Below, in pieces: positions 1 to 9,363 of a stretch of 43,157 nt of DNA. This stretch comes from UBA11889 sp046582115 (lineage in GTDB: Bacteria > Pseudomonadota > Gammaproteobacteria > Pseudomonadales > Azotimanducaceae), in the NCBI GenBank assembly GCA_046582115.1, contig JAYGFA010000034.1, positions 1 through 43,157 on the forward strand. Direction: 5' to 3'. The notes beneath the pieces are model-generated. The model was not told the DNA's origin. It searched no databases and saw nothing but the letters and a program-made list of their open reading frames with translations. How positions within the stretch are numbered: the stretch's first letter is position 1; each line of letters opens with the position of its first letter. A program made the translations under genes and the position numbers.

Positions 1-243
<243 letters not shown>

Positions 244-247
<4 letters not shown>

Positions 248-255
248 TATACGAG
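244..255. promoter_or_regulatory. Perfect palindrome at the rnpB 5' end, possible -10 region
   Basis: CTCGTATACGAG is a perfect 12-base palindrome between the rsmI stop codon and the rnpB 5' end. Its centre, TATACG on the minus strand, could be a -10 element or part of the P1 helix start. Because the spacer is only about a dozen bases, a separate rnpB promoter would have to lie inside the end of rsmI. The palindrome is seen directly; its role is inferred. Confidence 0.3.
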
Positions 256-259
256 CGTA

Positions 260-1096
260 CTATCCATTACTCGCGAGGGCTAGAGCCCTGCTATACACAT
301 ACGCTCGCTTCTCCCCGGTGATTTTGGCAGCCAATCTTGCTGCTTGTGCTGGAGCGAGCTCGGCCAATAGAACTTGGAGCATCGAGTCAACGTCAGGCCG
401 GATAGGAGCTGCCCCACCAAGAAGACAAACTATCTCGCCACGAACGTGTTCGCTCGATGCGATTTCATCGCGAACGCCTTCCACACTACCAAAATAAAGA
501 CTCTCGTGAATCTTCGTGAGTTCGCGGGCGACAAAAATTTGTCGCCGATTCGCTTCAAGCTTACAAAGGGCCTCCAAGGTGTTTGAAAGTCGCCGAGCAG
601 TCTCAAAGAACAATATTGAACTGCCATCGTTCAATAGTTTCTTTAGTCGGTTCTCTCGAGCTTTAGCCCGTGCGGGAATAAATCCTGCGAACCTAAAATC
701 ATGGGTTGGAATAGGTGACAGGGACAAAATCGTCGAAATTGCCGACGGGCCGGGGACGGGGATAATCCGGATTTTGTGTTTCCACAGCGTACGTATCAAC
801 TCAAAACCCGGGTCACAAATAAGCGGCGTACCTGCATCCGATACAAGGGCTACGTCGCAACCTTCATTTAATACAGCAAGAACACGCGCAGTCGCCTTTT
901 CCTCGTTGTGTTCATGCAAGGAGATAAGGTCCGATGATTGAACGTTCAAAGCGCTCAAAAGCTTGCGGCATCGTCTAGTATCTTCACACGCAATGACTTC
1001 AACGTGTTCCAAAACTGATATCGCTCGCTCACTTATGTCGTGGAGGTTGCCAATAGGGGTCGCGACAACATATAAGATTCCATACCCTTTGCTCAT
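260..1096 (-). CDS. rsmI: 16S rRNA (cytidine-1402 2'-O) methyltransferase RsmI
   Basis: RsmI uses S-adenosylmethionine to methylate the ribose of C1402 in the ribosomal decoding centre. The protein has about 278 residues, close to the family norm. Its N-terminus reads LYVVATPIGNLHDISERA, the tetrapyrrole-methylase-fold signature of the YraL family, followed by ACEDTRR, SLHEHNE, VSDAGTPLICDPG and VPGPSA. I chose the ATG at 1094-1096 because AGGAA lies eight bases upstream and the reading frame then begins just before the conserved block. The frame stays open further upstream, but there it overlaps lpoA. The gene is divergent from lpoA, with the two start codons overlapping (CATG), and runs towards rnpB. 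Confidence 0.95.
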   Translation of the reverse strand: MSKGYGILYVVATPIGNLHDISERAISVLEHVEVIACEDTRRCRKLLSALNVQSSDLISLHEHNEEKATARVLAVLNEGCDVALVSDAGTPLICDPGFELIRTLWKHKIRIIPVPGPSAISTILSLSPIPTHDFRFAGFIPARAKARENRLKKLLNDGSSILFFETARRLSNTLEALCKLEANRRQIFVARELTKIHESLYFGSVEGVRDEIASSEHVRGEIVCLLGGAAPIRPDVDSMLQVLLAELAPAQAARLAAKITGEKRAYVYSRALALASNG

Positions 1097-2918
1097 GGTA
1101 TTTCCTGTTCGCCTAACCGCATTCTTCATTCTAGGAGTCACGAGCTGTCAAATCACACCGCCCGAGAGCATCGAAAAAGATCAATATTCCCTTCCATCGA
1201 ACCTGGAATTACAGATTCGACAAGCCGCGAAGGCTACGAATTCGGCTGAAACTGTACGAATTTTTGTTTCTGCGGCACGACTTTTATCGACTCAGAATGC
1301 AACAGAACGGTCAAAATCCATTATTGCGCGGATTAAAAGCGATCCCAGTCTTTTTAGTTATCTAAGTCCATCGGACCGCTTCGAAGTGGAGCTGGTCGAT
1401 CTAGAGTTGGACTACCGGGACGCAAATCCTCGCTACAAAAGCGATTTGCTAAAGCGATTGGAAGTTCTTGTCCCAACAAGCGTCGCGCAAGAAATTTCGG
1501 GATTGGAGCTGGCGGCACGAATTCGAATCTCCATGGAAGATCACGTCGGCTTCGTGAGAACTCTAGTAACACTTAGCTCCTACCAGGGTGGCAATGGAGA
1601 GGAACTTTCCGTAAGAATCTGGTCCTCAATAAAAAAGGTACCTCTAGGATACGCCGCGACTCTCGCCGCAAATGCTGACACCGAAGATGAATTCGCTTGG
1701 TGGGATCTTGCTGCAAAATTCCTTAGCCCATTAACTCCCACGTTGCAGCAGCGCGGCTGGGATTCTTGGCGAGCGGAAAATCCCAGCCATCTTGCGAACA
1801 AGCATCCTCCATCAGAAATTTCGATACGATCGAAAGAGCCGGCAACTGTAGCGCTTCTTTTGCCTCAAAGTGGACCACTCGCCGAAGCCGCTAGGGCCAT
1901 TAGAGATGGCTTTATCGCGGCATATTGGTCTACACAGGTAACTGGCGAAATCGAGGGGATTCGACGAAAGAAAATTCTAGTTTATGACACTTCTGGAAAT
2001 CGGATGGCAGACATTGTTTCTAGGGCCCAAGCAGATGGCGCCCAAATACTGTTGGGTCCCTTATCGAAATCCAATGTTCATTCGATGATTACGCTAAAAA
2101 CAGCTATCCCCGTCATAGCGTTTAACCGAATCAGCCCAACGCTCCTACAACGACAAATTAGAACGGATGCGTTTTATAGACGAATTCCCCAGTTATCTCT
2201 TGCTGTTGAGGACGAGGCCGTCGAATTAGCAAACCGTATTAGTAGCCAGGGCTTAACCCGAATAATCGTTTTTCGAGGCGACACCTCATGGTCGGACAGG
2301 GCGTATATAGCTTTTACTAACTCAGTACCGAGCAGCGTGAAATTAGTAAGTATCACGACTTTCGCCAATTTAAAAGACGTAACAAGCGAAGTGGGTCGCG
2401 CCCTGGACATCGACGAAAGTATTGCGCGCTATACAAATGTCGAAAGATTAGTGAAGCGAGAAATCAAGTTTACCCCTAGGCGAAGAAATGATCTGCATGC
2501 AGCCGTGGGGTTCATAGGGCCCAGGGAGTACGAATCATTGGCAGCCGCTTTAGACTTCCATTTTGGATCCGACATACCACTTTACGTCACTTCTGCCGCA
2601 CTGAGGTCAGATGTCCCAATTAAAAAGAAAAGCGGAACACAGTTTATAGCTCTACCCCTGACACTGTTTTCCTTTCCACTTAAATACGACGTAGAAAGCG
2701 CATTTCCCGCGGCCAAGCAGACTCCTTCTTTCTACGCACTCGGGATCGATGCGTTTCGACTTGCTAACCGGTTTGAGCTGCTTCTCGCCGGAGTATCTAT
2801 TCCGGCAACTACAGGTAATCTTGTACTTAGTCGCAACGGTTTCATTCTGCGAACACCCGCTTGGGGTCGAATCAGGAATAATTTACGACTCGCACGCCAG
2901 CTCTCCATTGGCGATTAA
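1095..2918 (+). CDS. lpoA: LpoA-type outer-membrane lipoprotein, activator of penicillin-binding protein
   Basis: LpoA is anchored in the outer membrane and reaches through the periplasm to stimulate PBP1A. The product has about 607 residues. It starts MVFPVRLTAFF and has a lipobox ending VTSC, so cleavage would leave Cys18 acylated. A tetratricopeptide-like helical region follows. The C-terminal half is a periplasmic-binding-protein fold, with VALLLPQSGPLAEAARAIRDG (broken here as VALLLPQSGPL) and QILLGPLSKSNV as recognisable LppC motifs. The ATG at 1095 is preferred because it gives a clean lipoprotein signal. No good ribosome binding site precedes it, and an in-frame start further upstream inside rsmI cannot be excluded. 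The usual downstream yraN and diaA are missing; dolP is next. Confidence 0.9.
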   Translation: MVFPVRLTAFFILGVTSCQITPPESIEKDQYSLPSNLELQIRQAAKATNSAETVRIFVSAARLLSTQNATERSKSIIARIKSDPSLFSYLSPSDRFEVELVDLELDYRDANPRYKSDLLKRLEVLVPTSVAQEISGLELAARIRISMEDHVGFVRTLVTLSSYQGGNGEELSVRIWSSIKKVPLGYAATLAANADTEDEFAWWDLAAKFLSPLTPTLQQRGWDSWRAENPSHLANKHPPSEISIRSKEPATVALLLPQSGPLAEAARAIRDGFIAAYWSTQVTGEIEGIRRKKILVYDTSGNRMADIVSRAQADGAQILLGPLSKSNVHSMITLKTAIPVIAFNRISPTLLQRQIRTDAFYRRIPQLSLAVEDEAVELANRISSQGLTRIIVFRGDTSWSDRAYIAFTNSVPSSVKLVSITTFANLKDVTSEVGRALDIDESIARYTNVERLVKREIKFTPRRRNDLHAAVGFIGPREYESLAAALDFHFGSDIPLYVTSAALRSDVPIKKKSGTQFIALPLTLFSFPLKYDVESAFPAAKQTPSFYALGIDAFRLANRFELLLAGVSIPATTGNLVLSRNGFILRTPAWGRIRNNLRLARQLSIGD

Positions 2919-3117
2919 TAGAGCAACTGTTCATCAACTCTATGCGTACGAAACTGTTTTGCGCGCTTGGCTACATTAAAATGGACTGCCCAACGGATTC
3001 TAGTATTACCTGCAATGGAGATATACGACTTTATTCTTATGTGAATTAATTTGGTAAAAAGGAACCCTTTCCATATTCGTTGGATCTGCCAAAAACATCC
3101 GTTTTCATTGACCGAAC

Positions 3118-3144
3118 TTGTAATTGGTTGTCAATCTATATAGG
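3118..3144 (+). promoter_or_regulatory. Weak candidate promoter upstream of dolP
   Basis: TTGTAA (3118-3123) and TATAGG (3139-3144) lie on the plus strand, 15 bases apart and about 55 bases before the dolP start. The spacing is short and the match is partial. The rest of the 282-base gap after lpoA shows no gene. Confidence 0.25.
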
Positions 3145-3200
3145 GCGAATACATGTGCCAACGAACACACCGACCCGACAAACAGTTAATGAGGCTTCCT

Positions 3201-3749
3201 ATGTCTGTTAAACCCAACGTGATCAGCTTACTTTCGGTTTTGATTGTCCTCAGTTCGTGCAACTCCTTGAGAGACGTCACAACATCGCGCACTCCAGGCA
3301 GAGTGATTGACGACGGGTTTATCCAACGAATCGCTCATCGGCAAATCAGAAAACTCGAACCAAAAATTCATTCCGGCAACATCTCAGTTCATTCGTTTAA
3401 TCGGCTAGTTCTCTTGACTGGTCAGGTCGAAAACTCAGTGCTGGTTACATTGGCTGAATCGGCTGTCCGCAAAATCCGTATTGTAAAATATGTTCACAAT
3501 GAAATTTCGGTTAGCGGCCCAACAAGTCTGACCGTCCGTGCGAGCGACGCGTTGGTCTCGACGAAGGTGCGGTCAAAATTGTTAATAACGCGAGACGTGA
3601 ACTTGAACCGATTTAAGGTGGTCACCGACAACGGAGTGGTTTTCTTGATGGGGTTAGTTCCCCGAGACGAAGCGAATCGTGCAGTTGAAGCGATACGAAC
3701 GGTTTTCGGTGTTCAGAAAGTCGTCAAAGTGCTCGAGTACGTTGATTGA
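3201..3749 (+). CDS. dolP: BON-domain outer-membrane lipoprotein DolP (YraP family)
   Basis: DolP is a dual-BON-domain lipoprotein that supports outer-membrane integrity. The 182-residue product has a signal peptide ending VLSSC, so it is predicted to be acylated on the Cys. Two BON modules follow: the first around VHSFNRLVLLTGQVENSVL, the second with TKVRSKLL and FKVVTDNGVVFLMGLVPRDEA. I chose the ATG at 3201 because GAGG lies six bases upstream; the open frame begins 16 codons earlier. The place after lpoA matches the order in other gammaproteobacteria, although the two genes normally between them are gone. Confidence 0.92.
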   Translation: MSVKPNVISLLSVLIVLSSCNSLRDVTTSRTPGRVIDDGFIQRIAHRQIRKLEPKIHSGNISVHSFNRLVLLTGQVENSVLVTLAESAVRKIRIVKYVHNEISVSGPTSLTVRASDALVSTKVRSKLLITRDVNLNRFKVVTDNGVVFLMGLVPRDEANRAVEAIRTVFGVQKVVKVLEYVD

Positions 3750-3868
3750 ATCAACCTGACGCTTGGTGAATACGGGTGCCATCGACATGAGCGCGAATAG
3801 TTGAACCATTATCCGGAACGGTGCGCCGCTCAACTGCACACAAACCCGCTTTTGTGCATATTCGGCTT

Positions 3869-4501
3869 TTACTCGCGCATTTCCTCTTCGGATTCTGTAA
3901 GGCTCTCTTGAAACGTTTCACGCTCGAACATATCGTTCATGTATCGTTGCATCGGTTTCAGTTGACGAACTGACATTTTCAAATCCAGTGCACTCAACCG
4001 CCACAGAATAGGCGCGACAAAACAATCCACCAGGGTGAAGTCGTCGCTCATGAAAAATGGTCGATCGGAAAATACGGGGGCAATGGCTACAAGGCTTTCT
4101 CGCAGTTCTTTACGAGCCTTATCCAGTGCCGTCTCGCGTCCCCTTCCCGCCAAGAGCACGTCCACTCTCCCACTCCAATCAAGTTCGATACGATGCATCA
4201 CCAAACGGCACTGAGCGCGCGCGACGGGATAGACAGGTAACAATGGAGGATGCGGAAACCGCTCGTCCAAGTACTCCATAATCACAGAACTTTTATATAA
4301 AACTAGATCTCTATCCAAAAGAGTCGGAAGAGTTCCATATGGGTTGATTTCCAAAAGATCCTCGGGCTTATGCGACAGGTCAACATCTACGATATCGACG
4401 GCTACCCCTTTTTCACACAAAACCATGCGTACACGGTGACTGTAATGATCCGTTGGGTCAGAGAACAGCGTCATTGACGCCCGTTTTGTAGCGAAGCTCA
4501 T
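3869..4501 (-). CDS. sspA: Stringent starvation protein A (GST-fold)
   Basis: SspA binds RNA polymerase and helps cells survive starvation and acid stress. The 210-residue product matches the family along its length: MTLFSDPTDHYSHRVRMVL in the thioredoxin-like half, IMEYLDERFPHPPLLPVYP in the middle, and IAPVFSDRPFFMSDDFTLVDC in the helical half. The ATG at 4501 has GGAAA six bases upstream. It follows rplM-rpsI on the same strand, as in E. coli. sspB, the ClpXP adaptor gene that usually follows, is not found in the 118 bases before the convergent dolP. Confidence 0.95.
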   Translation of the reverse strand: MSFATKRASMTLFSDPTDHYSHRVRMVLCEKGVAVDIVDVDLSHKPEDLLEINPYGTLPTLLDRDLVLYKSSVIMEYLDERFPHPPLLPVYPVARAQCRLVMHRIELDWSGRVDVLLAGRGRETALDKARKELRESLVAIAPVFSDRPFFMSDDFTLVDCFVAPILWRLSALDLKMSVRQLKPMQRYMNDMFERETFQESLTESEEEMRE

Positions 4502-4586
4502 ACTATTTCCGATCCCGGAATCTACCGCGTTTCAGCACGCACAATGACTCAATAGCATTCCTACGCTATCTGCGAAGGCCCGACGT

Positions 4587-4976
4587 CTAACGCTTCGAGT
4601 ATTGCGGTCGCTTTCGCGCCTTTCGAAGCCCAACCTTTTTTCGTTCTACCTCTCGAGCATCACGAGTCAATAGTCCCGCTTGTCTAAGGGGTACTCGTAA
4701 TTCTTCATCGTAATCGACCAAAGCCCTCGCTATTCCGAGTCGGATAGCTCCCGCTTGACCCGATCCACCTCCGCCTTCGACCGTTATCCGCATGTCAAAT
4801 CGATCAACGGATTCCGCAACATCTAACGGTTGTCGGATTATCATGCGCGCCGTTTCACGCCCAAAATATTCATCAAGGGTACGATTATTCACTAGAACTC
4901 TACCCGTCCCGCTTTGGAGAAACACTCTCGCAGTAGAGCTCTTACGACGACCGGTCCCGTAATTCCAATCACTCAT
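4587..4976 (-). CDS. rpsI: 30S ribosomal protein S9 (uS9)
   Basis: S9 is a head protein of the small subunit whose C-terminal tail reaches the P-site tRNA. The 129-residue product has the N-terminal YGTGRRKSSTARVFL block, the GGGGSGQAGAIRLGIARAL block and the basic C-terminal RKARKRPQYSKR, with the terminal Lys-Arg that contacts tRNA intact. It starts three bases after rplM, so translation is probably coupled. Confidence 0.98.
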   Translation of the reverse strand: MSDWNYGTGRRKSSTARVFLQSGTGRVLVNNRTLDEYFGRETARMIIRQPLDVAESVDRFDMRITVEGGGGSGQAGAIRLGIARALVDYDEELRVPLRQAGLLTRDAREVERKKVGLRKARKRPQYSKR

Positions 4977-4979
4977 GTT

Positions 4980-5411
4980 TTAGCGTAGCACCGTCGTTTT
5001 CGGCTGCTGCGCATCGTGCGGATGCGTATCACCAGCATAGACTTTTAGCTTACGGAAAACTGCACGGCCCAAAGGATTCCTAGGCAGCATTCCCTTTACC
5101 GCCCGCTCCAATATCTCTTCGGGCTTCGCTTCGCGCATGTTCTTAATCGTCGTGCTTTTTATTCCCCCAGGATATCCACTATGCCTGTAATAAATTTTTT
5201 TCGTCTCCTTGTTCCCACTAACACGGATCTTTTCGGCATTTACCACAATAATGTAATCACCGGTATCCACATGCGGCGTATATTCGACCTTGTGTTTACC
5301 TCTCAGGCGTCGCGCGATTTCGCTTGCTAAGCGCCCAAGCGTCTGACCCGCAGCATCAACGACAAACCAGTCATGCATGACATCCTGTTGACGCACGCTT
5401 ACCGTCTTCAT
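4980..5411 (-). CDS. rplM: 50S ribosomal protein L13 (uL13)
   Basis: L13 is an early-assembly protein of the large subunit. The 143-residue product has DWFVVDAAGQTLGRLASEIA, GKHKVEYTPHVDTGDYIIV, KGMLPRNPLGRAVFRKLKVY and the ending AQQP, at the family's normal length. It is the first gene of rplM-rpsI-sspA. No strong ribosome binding site is visible upstream of the ATG. The promoter should lie in the 119-base gap that separates it from the zapE remnant. Confidence 0.98.
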   Translation of the reverse strand: MKTVSVRQQDVMHDWFVVDAAGQTLGRLASEIARRLRGKHKVEYTPHVDTGDYIIVVNAEKIRVSGNKETKKIYYRHSGYPGGIKSTTIKNMREAKPEEILERAVKGMLPRNPLGRAVFRKLKVYAGDTHPHDAQQPKTTVLR

Positions 5412-5530
5412 TTCGGGACCCGGAGGACAGGGAGCGCGAATCTTAGTTCACGCCCTATTCGTTTACAACTCTCGCCAAGTATCAAGAGCAATTGCTATGG
5501 ACGATGCGGGCGCGACAGATACGCGTTGGA

Positions 5531-6580
5531 TCACATCTCCATAATGCGACTTCGAGTACGTTCGAATTCGCGAGAGAGCCTTGAACCGCTGTACAAATTT
5601 GCAGCCTTCACTGACGCGTTAAAAAGGACCTTCACGCCTCGATCGTAGAATTCGTCAACTAAAATCACGAAGCACCGCGCCTGATCTTCACATTCCTCAT
5701 TTAGCTGATAAATTCCCCAACGGACGACTGTGTGGAAAAGCCGCGCGATCTCGATGTAGTCATTCGCACTGCGCGGTCCGTCACAGAGGGTCGAAAACTC
5801 CAACCCTGCCACGCCAGCTGCCCTGCAACGAACTGCTATATCACGACCGTTGTCCATTACATGTCCACCGATCGTAATGGCCCCTCCAGCTAATGTTGCA
5901 AACTCAGCTTTGGAGAATTGATCGTCAGTGCCCACAACTCGATATATCGCATGCTTCCGCAGGAAATTCAGGCGTTAGTCTGTCCCCGACTCCAGTCTTT
6001 CTACTCTCATGCGACGCTCAATAAGCGCAATTGCCCGTAAAAATCGACTTCGCTGTAAGCCATGCTCCTATAAGTCGCGCGGCGCGACATTGGACGTAGC
6101 TACCAGCGTAATACCGTTCGAGAAAAGAGCATCCAATATACGAGCGAGTATCATCGCGTCACTAATATCGGAAACAAAAAAACTCGTCGAAGCAAATTGC
6201 CCGGCTAGAACTAACAAATCGGGTAGCCACCGCCTTGGTGGGATCCGTACTACCCTCCAACGACGTTAGTTCTTCGTGGACACATCGCAAAAAGTGGTGG
6301 AAATGCAGTCGTTCGGATATGTTTGGTTGCAGTGATGCGTGAAACAAATCCACCAAATAGGTTTTACCACACCCTACTCCACCCAGAGATAAAGCCGCGT
6401 AATCGAACCACGAACGTTAAGACCTAGACCTAATTTAGTGAGCGATAAGAGAGGAGATGAACAACGACCCTTAATTGTGTCGTGGAGGTCTGTCAAAACT
6501 TCGACAATTCTTCGTTGATGAAGGTCGTCAACATAACCGGCTTCAATATTCCCCTCGAATCGTGTGTCCGGACCGGTTAC
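5531..6580 (-). pseudogene. zapE: zapE (AFG1-like ATPase, cell-division associated), disabled by several mutations
   Basis: ZapE is a P-loop ATPase linked to the divisome. Reading three frames together on the minus strand gives an almost full-length relative: GPDTRFEGNIEAG and VDDLHQRR at the N-terminus, Walker A GGVGCGKT, then RLHFHHFL, Walker B CFDEFF, LVATSNV, HGLQRSRFL and the C-terminal ANDYIEIARLFHTV and FERTRSRI. The lesions are a one-base loss in the C run at 6382-6384, a one-base gain in the A7 run at 6176-6182, and stops at 6068-6070 (TAG) and 5975-5977 (TAA) where tyrosine is usual. No start codon remains in frame near 6580; GTA stands there. The outer pieces share one frame, so the two shifts cancel. 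The place upstream of rplM is the normal zapE region. Confidence 0.88.
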
Positions 6581-6751
6581 TTCTTGTTTGTCTGGCGCCG
6601 ATTCTCTAGTAGATCGTTCAAATTACAAGAAGGGCTCGGGTGAGGAATTGGGTCATTCCCGTTATTACGGCTTCACTTCGAGGGATCCTCACAAGTGACT
6701 GTCGCATACAAAAACCGCGAAACTGCGTACATCGCATCATTTGGCATTAAT

Positions 6752-8056
6752 TCAAGTATCTTCGCCACGAGCGCGCGCCGCCGCTGAGTGCGCAGTAAAT
6801 CCCTCCGCTTCAGCAAGCGTCGCTGCAATCCGACCTATTTTTTTAGCACCTTCCCGTGAACATCGGATAATCGAACTACGTTTCTGGAAATCTCGAACGC
6901 TGAGTCCGGAAGCGTAACGTGCTGAACCAAACGTCGGCAGGACATGACTTGGTCCCGCCGAATAATCTCCCAATACTGCCGCGCTATATCCACCCATAAA
7001 TATAGCGCCTGCGTGTCGAACGAGTGGCAACAACACGTCAGGTTCAGACACGGCAAGCTGAAGGTGTTCCGGCGCAAAGCGATTGACAAGCGAAATTGCA
7101 TCTTCCAGGTCATGACACTTTATAAAGACACCACGATTCGAAATTGACCTTTCAATTATTTCCCGTCGCTCAAGACTGGGTATCAACTTTTCCATCTCGT
7201 GATGTACCGCATCAAGATACTGTCCGTACGGACATATCAGAATTGCCTGTGCAGTCAAGTCGTGCTCCGCCTGAGCGCACAGATCCAAAGCTGTCCAACG
7301 AGCGGAAACAGAGCCATCAGCAACTATCAGAATTTCACTCGGCCCGGCGATAGCATCAATTCCCACAGGCCCGTATACCAATCGTTTGGCCGCCGCAACA
7401 AATGCTCCCCCGGGGCCCACAATCTTATCTACCGACTTAACGGTTTCCGTTCCATACGCGAGTGCAGCAATCGCTTGCGCTCCACCAATCGTGTATATCC
7501 GATCGACTCCCGCCACGTGCATTGCTGCCAGTACGTGGCGACTACATTCGCCCATCGGGGCCGGCACTACGGCGGTTATCTCCTCGACTCCAGCAACACG
7601 CGCAGGAATTACTGTCATAAGAACTGAAGACGGGTACGCCGCCTGGCCGCCCGGAACGTAGACGCCGACATGTTGTAGAGCCGTTACTCGGTACCCAAGA
7701 AAATTACCGTGCTCGTCCTCAATCTCAAAAACTTCGTCACGCTGTGCCTTGTGGAATAACCTTATCCGTGACGCAGCCTCGTCAAGAGCTTTTCTATCCG
7801 AGTCGACAAGTGTCTCGTACACTTTACGACATTGATCGAGAGAGACCATTAACTGCTCCATCGACGCAACTTCGAAGTGGTCATGCTCAGCAGTTAACGC
7901 TAGGAGAGCGCTGTCACCATCAACCCGGACTCTTTCAATGATGGTTTTAGCCCCGATTTCGACTGCCGCGTCTTCTCGAGCCTCCCAAGCGAGAAGATTT
8001 TCTATAAGACTCTCGAATTCAGCGTCGTCCTTATCGATTTTTACTATGTTGACCAA
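6752..8056 (-). CDS. hisD: Histidinol dehydrogenase
   Basis: HisD oxidises histidinol to histidine in two NAD-dependent, zinc-requiring steps. The 434-residue product is full length and carries VGVYVPGGQAAYPSSVLM, IDAIAGPSEILI and the zinc/catalytic block NRFAPEHLQ, with GGYSAAVLGDYSAGPSHVLPT near the end (given in parts). The start is TTG at 8054-8056, supported by AAGGAGA five to nine bases upstream. It follows murA by 15 bases. hisG, which usually lies between murA and hisD, and hisC, which usually follows, are both absent, so the other histidine genes must be elsewhere if the pathway is complete. Confidence 0.97.
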   Translation of the reverse strand: MVNIVKIDKDDAEFESLIENLLAWEAREDAAVEIGAKTIIERVRVDGDSALLALTAEHDHFEVASMEQLMVSLDQCRKVYETLVDSDRKALDEAASRIRLFHKAQRDEVFEIEDEHGNFLGYRVTALQHVGVYVPGGQAAYPSSVLMTVIPARVAGVEEITAVVPAPMGECSRHVLAAMHVAGVDRIYTIGGAQAIAALAYGTETVKSVDKIVGPGGAFVAAAKRLVYGPVGIDAIAGPSEILIVADGSVSARWTALDLCAQAEHDLTAQAILICPYGQYLDAVHHEMEKLIPSLERREIIERSISNRGVFIKCHDLEDAISLVNRFAPEHLQLAVSEPDVLLPLVRHAGAIFMGGYSAAVLGDYSAGPSHVLPTFGSARYASGLSVRDFQKRSSIIRCSREGAKKIGRIAATLAEAEGFTAHSAAARARGEDT

Positions 8057-8071
8057 GAACTCTCCTTTACT

Positions 8072-9340
8072 TCACCGCGACGCAAGGCGTTGAACATCTG
8101 CTCCAACTAACCGCAATTTTTCCTCAATACACTCGTACCCCCTGTCTATGTGGTAAATCCTGTCCACTACGGTCTCACCATCTGCGACCAAACCTCCAAT
8201 AACCAAGCTGAATGATGCCCGCAAATCTGTCGCCATCACCGGAGCTCCCTTTAGTCCGGTTACCCCATTTACGACCACGGTGGTACTGCCGTCGAACGAT
8301 ATGTCAGCACCCAACCTCACCAACTCATGAACATGCGTGAAGCGGTTTTCAAATATTGTCTCGGTGATACGGCTGGTACCCTTACTAATGGCATTAAGCG
8401 CAACATACTGCGCTTGCATGTCCGTCGGGAATCCCGGATAGGGCTGCGTACAGATGTTTACAGCAGTCAGATCGCGAGCCCTCGCATCTATTCTTATCCA
8501 ATCCTCACCCACCGTGATCGAAGCGCCGCTTTCTCGAAGTTTTTTAGTAACGGCATCTACGTGCTCAGGACAAGTATTCCGAAGCAAGAGTTCCCCTTGA
8601 GTGGCAGCTCCAGCAATTAAATACGTCCCTGTTTCTACCCTATCGGGGGTGATTCCGAATTCTGCGCCATGGAGCGACTTTACGCCTTCTATCGTTAGAG
8701 TATCCGTACCAGCTCCTTCGATTCGCGCACCCATCGCCTCTAAACACGCGGCAAGTTCTGTCACCTCCGGTTCACGCGCTGCGTTACAGATAATGGTTTC
8801 GCCACGTGCGAGCGTGGCCGCCATCATCAAATTTTGGGTACCTCCGACTGTTTTCACGTCCATGACTATTTTTGTTCCGGTCAATCCTTTTTTTGCGTCT
8901 GCAACGACATAACCCTCTTGAATTTGAATGTCAGCGCCTAGCGCCGAAAATCCTTTGAGGTGCTGATCGACAGGCCTAGGACCAATCGCACAGCCTCCTG
9001 GTAGGGATACTTCGGCATGGCCGTACAGGGCCAACAATGGCCCAAGAACAAGGAAAGACGCCCGCATAGTTTTAACCAGATCGTACGGCGCCCTAAGATT
9101 CACGATATCGCGCGTATGAACTTCTACCGTCATATTTTCTTCAACCGTGACATCAACGCCTAAAGTTCCAAGGAGCTCGATCATTGTGGTCACGTCATTA
9201 AGGTGGGGGACATTCGCTATTCGTAGCGACTCCTCCGACAAAATAGATGCCGCAAGAATCGGCAGGGCAGAATTCTTGGAACCCGAAATAGTGATCGCGC
9301 CTCTTAAGGGATTTCCGCCCCTTATCAGCAATTTATCCAC
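8072..9340 (-). CDS. murA: UDP-N-acetylglucosamine 1-carboxyvinyltransferase
   Basis: MurA moves enolpyruvate from PEP to UDP-GlcNAc, the first committed step of peptidoglycan synthesis in the cytoplasm. The 422-residue product has the Lys22-Asn23 pair in GSKNSALP and the catalytic cysteine, Cys117, in PGGCAIGPRPVDQH. A cysteine here is the form inhibited by fosfomycin. RVETGTYLIAGA and YPGFPTDMQAQ are also present. The start is GTG at 9340 with AGAGAG upstream. It lies between ibaG (23-base gap) and hisD (15-base gap), probably as one transcript. Confidence 0.98.
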   Translation of the reverse strand: MDKLLIRGGNPLRGAITISGSKNSALPILAASILSEESLRIANVPHLNDVTTMIELLGTLGVDVTVEENMTVEVHTRDIVNLRAPYDLVKTMRASFLVLGPLLALYGHAEVSLPGGCAIGPRPVDQHLKGFSALGADIQIQEGYVVADAKKGLTGTKIVMDVKTVGGTQNLMMAATLARGETIICNAAREPEVTELAACLEAMGARIEGAGTDTLTIEGVKSLHGAEFGITPDRVETGTYLIAGAATQGELLLRNTCPEHVDAVTKKLRESGASITVGEDWIRIDARARDLTAVNICTQPYPGFPTDMQAQYVALNAISKGTSRITETIFENRFTHVHELVRLGADISFDGSTTVVVNGVTGLKGAPVMATDLRASFSLVIGGLVADGETVVDRIYHIDRGYECIEEKLRLVGADVQRLASR

Positions 9341-9363
9341 TAAATTCTCTCTAACCTGATTGG

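Noticed and set aside
3750..3868. sspB or an sspB remnant after sspA
   Set aside because: Reading the minus-strand frames gave no SspB motifs; the space is also too short.
5531..6356. Two separate small genes in the zapE region
   Set aside because: Joined across the frameshifts and stops, the pieces line up in order with a single ZapE ATPase.
7199..7627. 142-codon frame on the plus strand opposite hisD
   Set aside because: Antisense of a strongly conserved gene, with no recognisable protein features.
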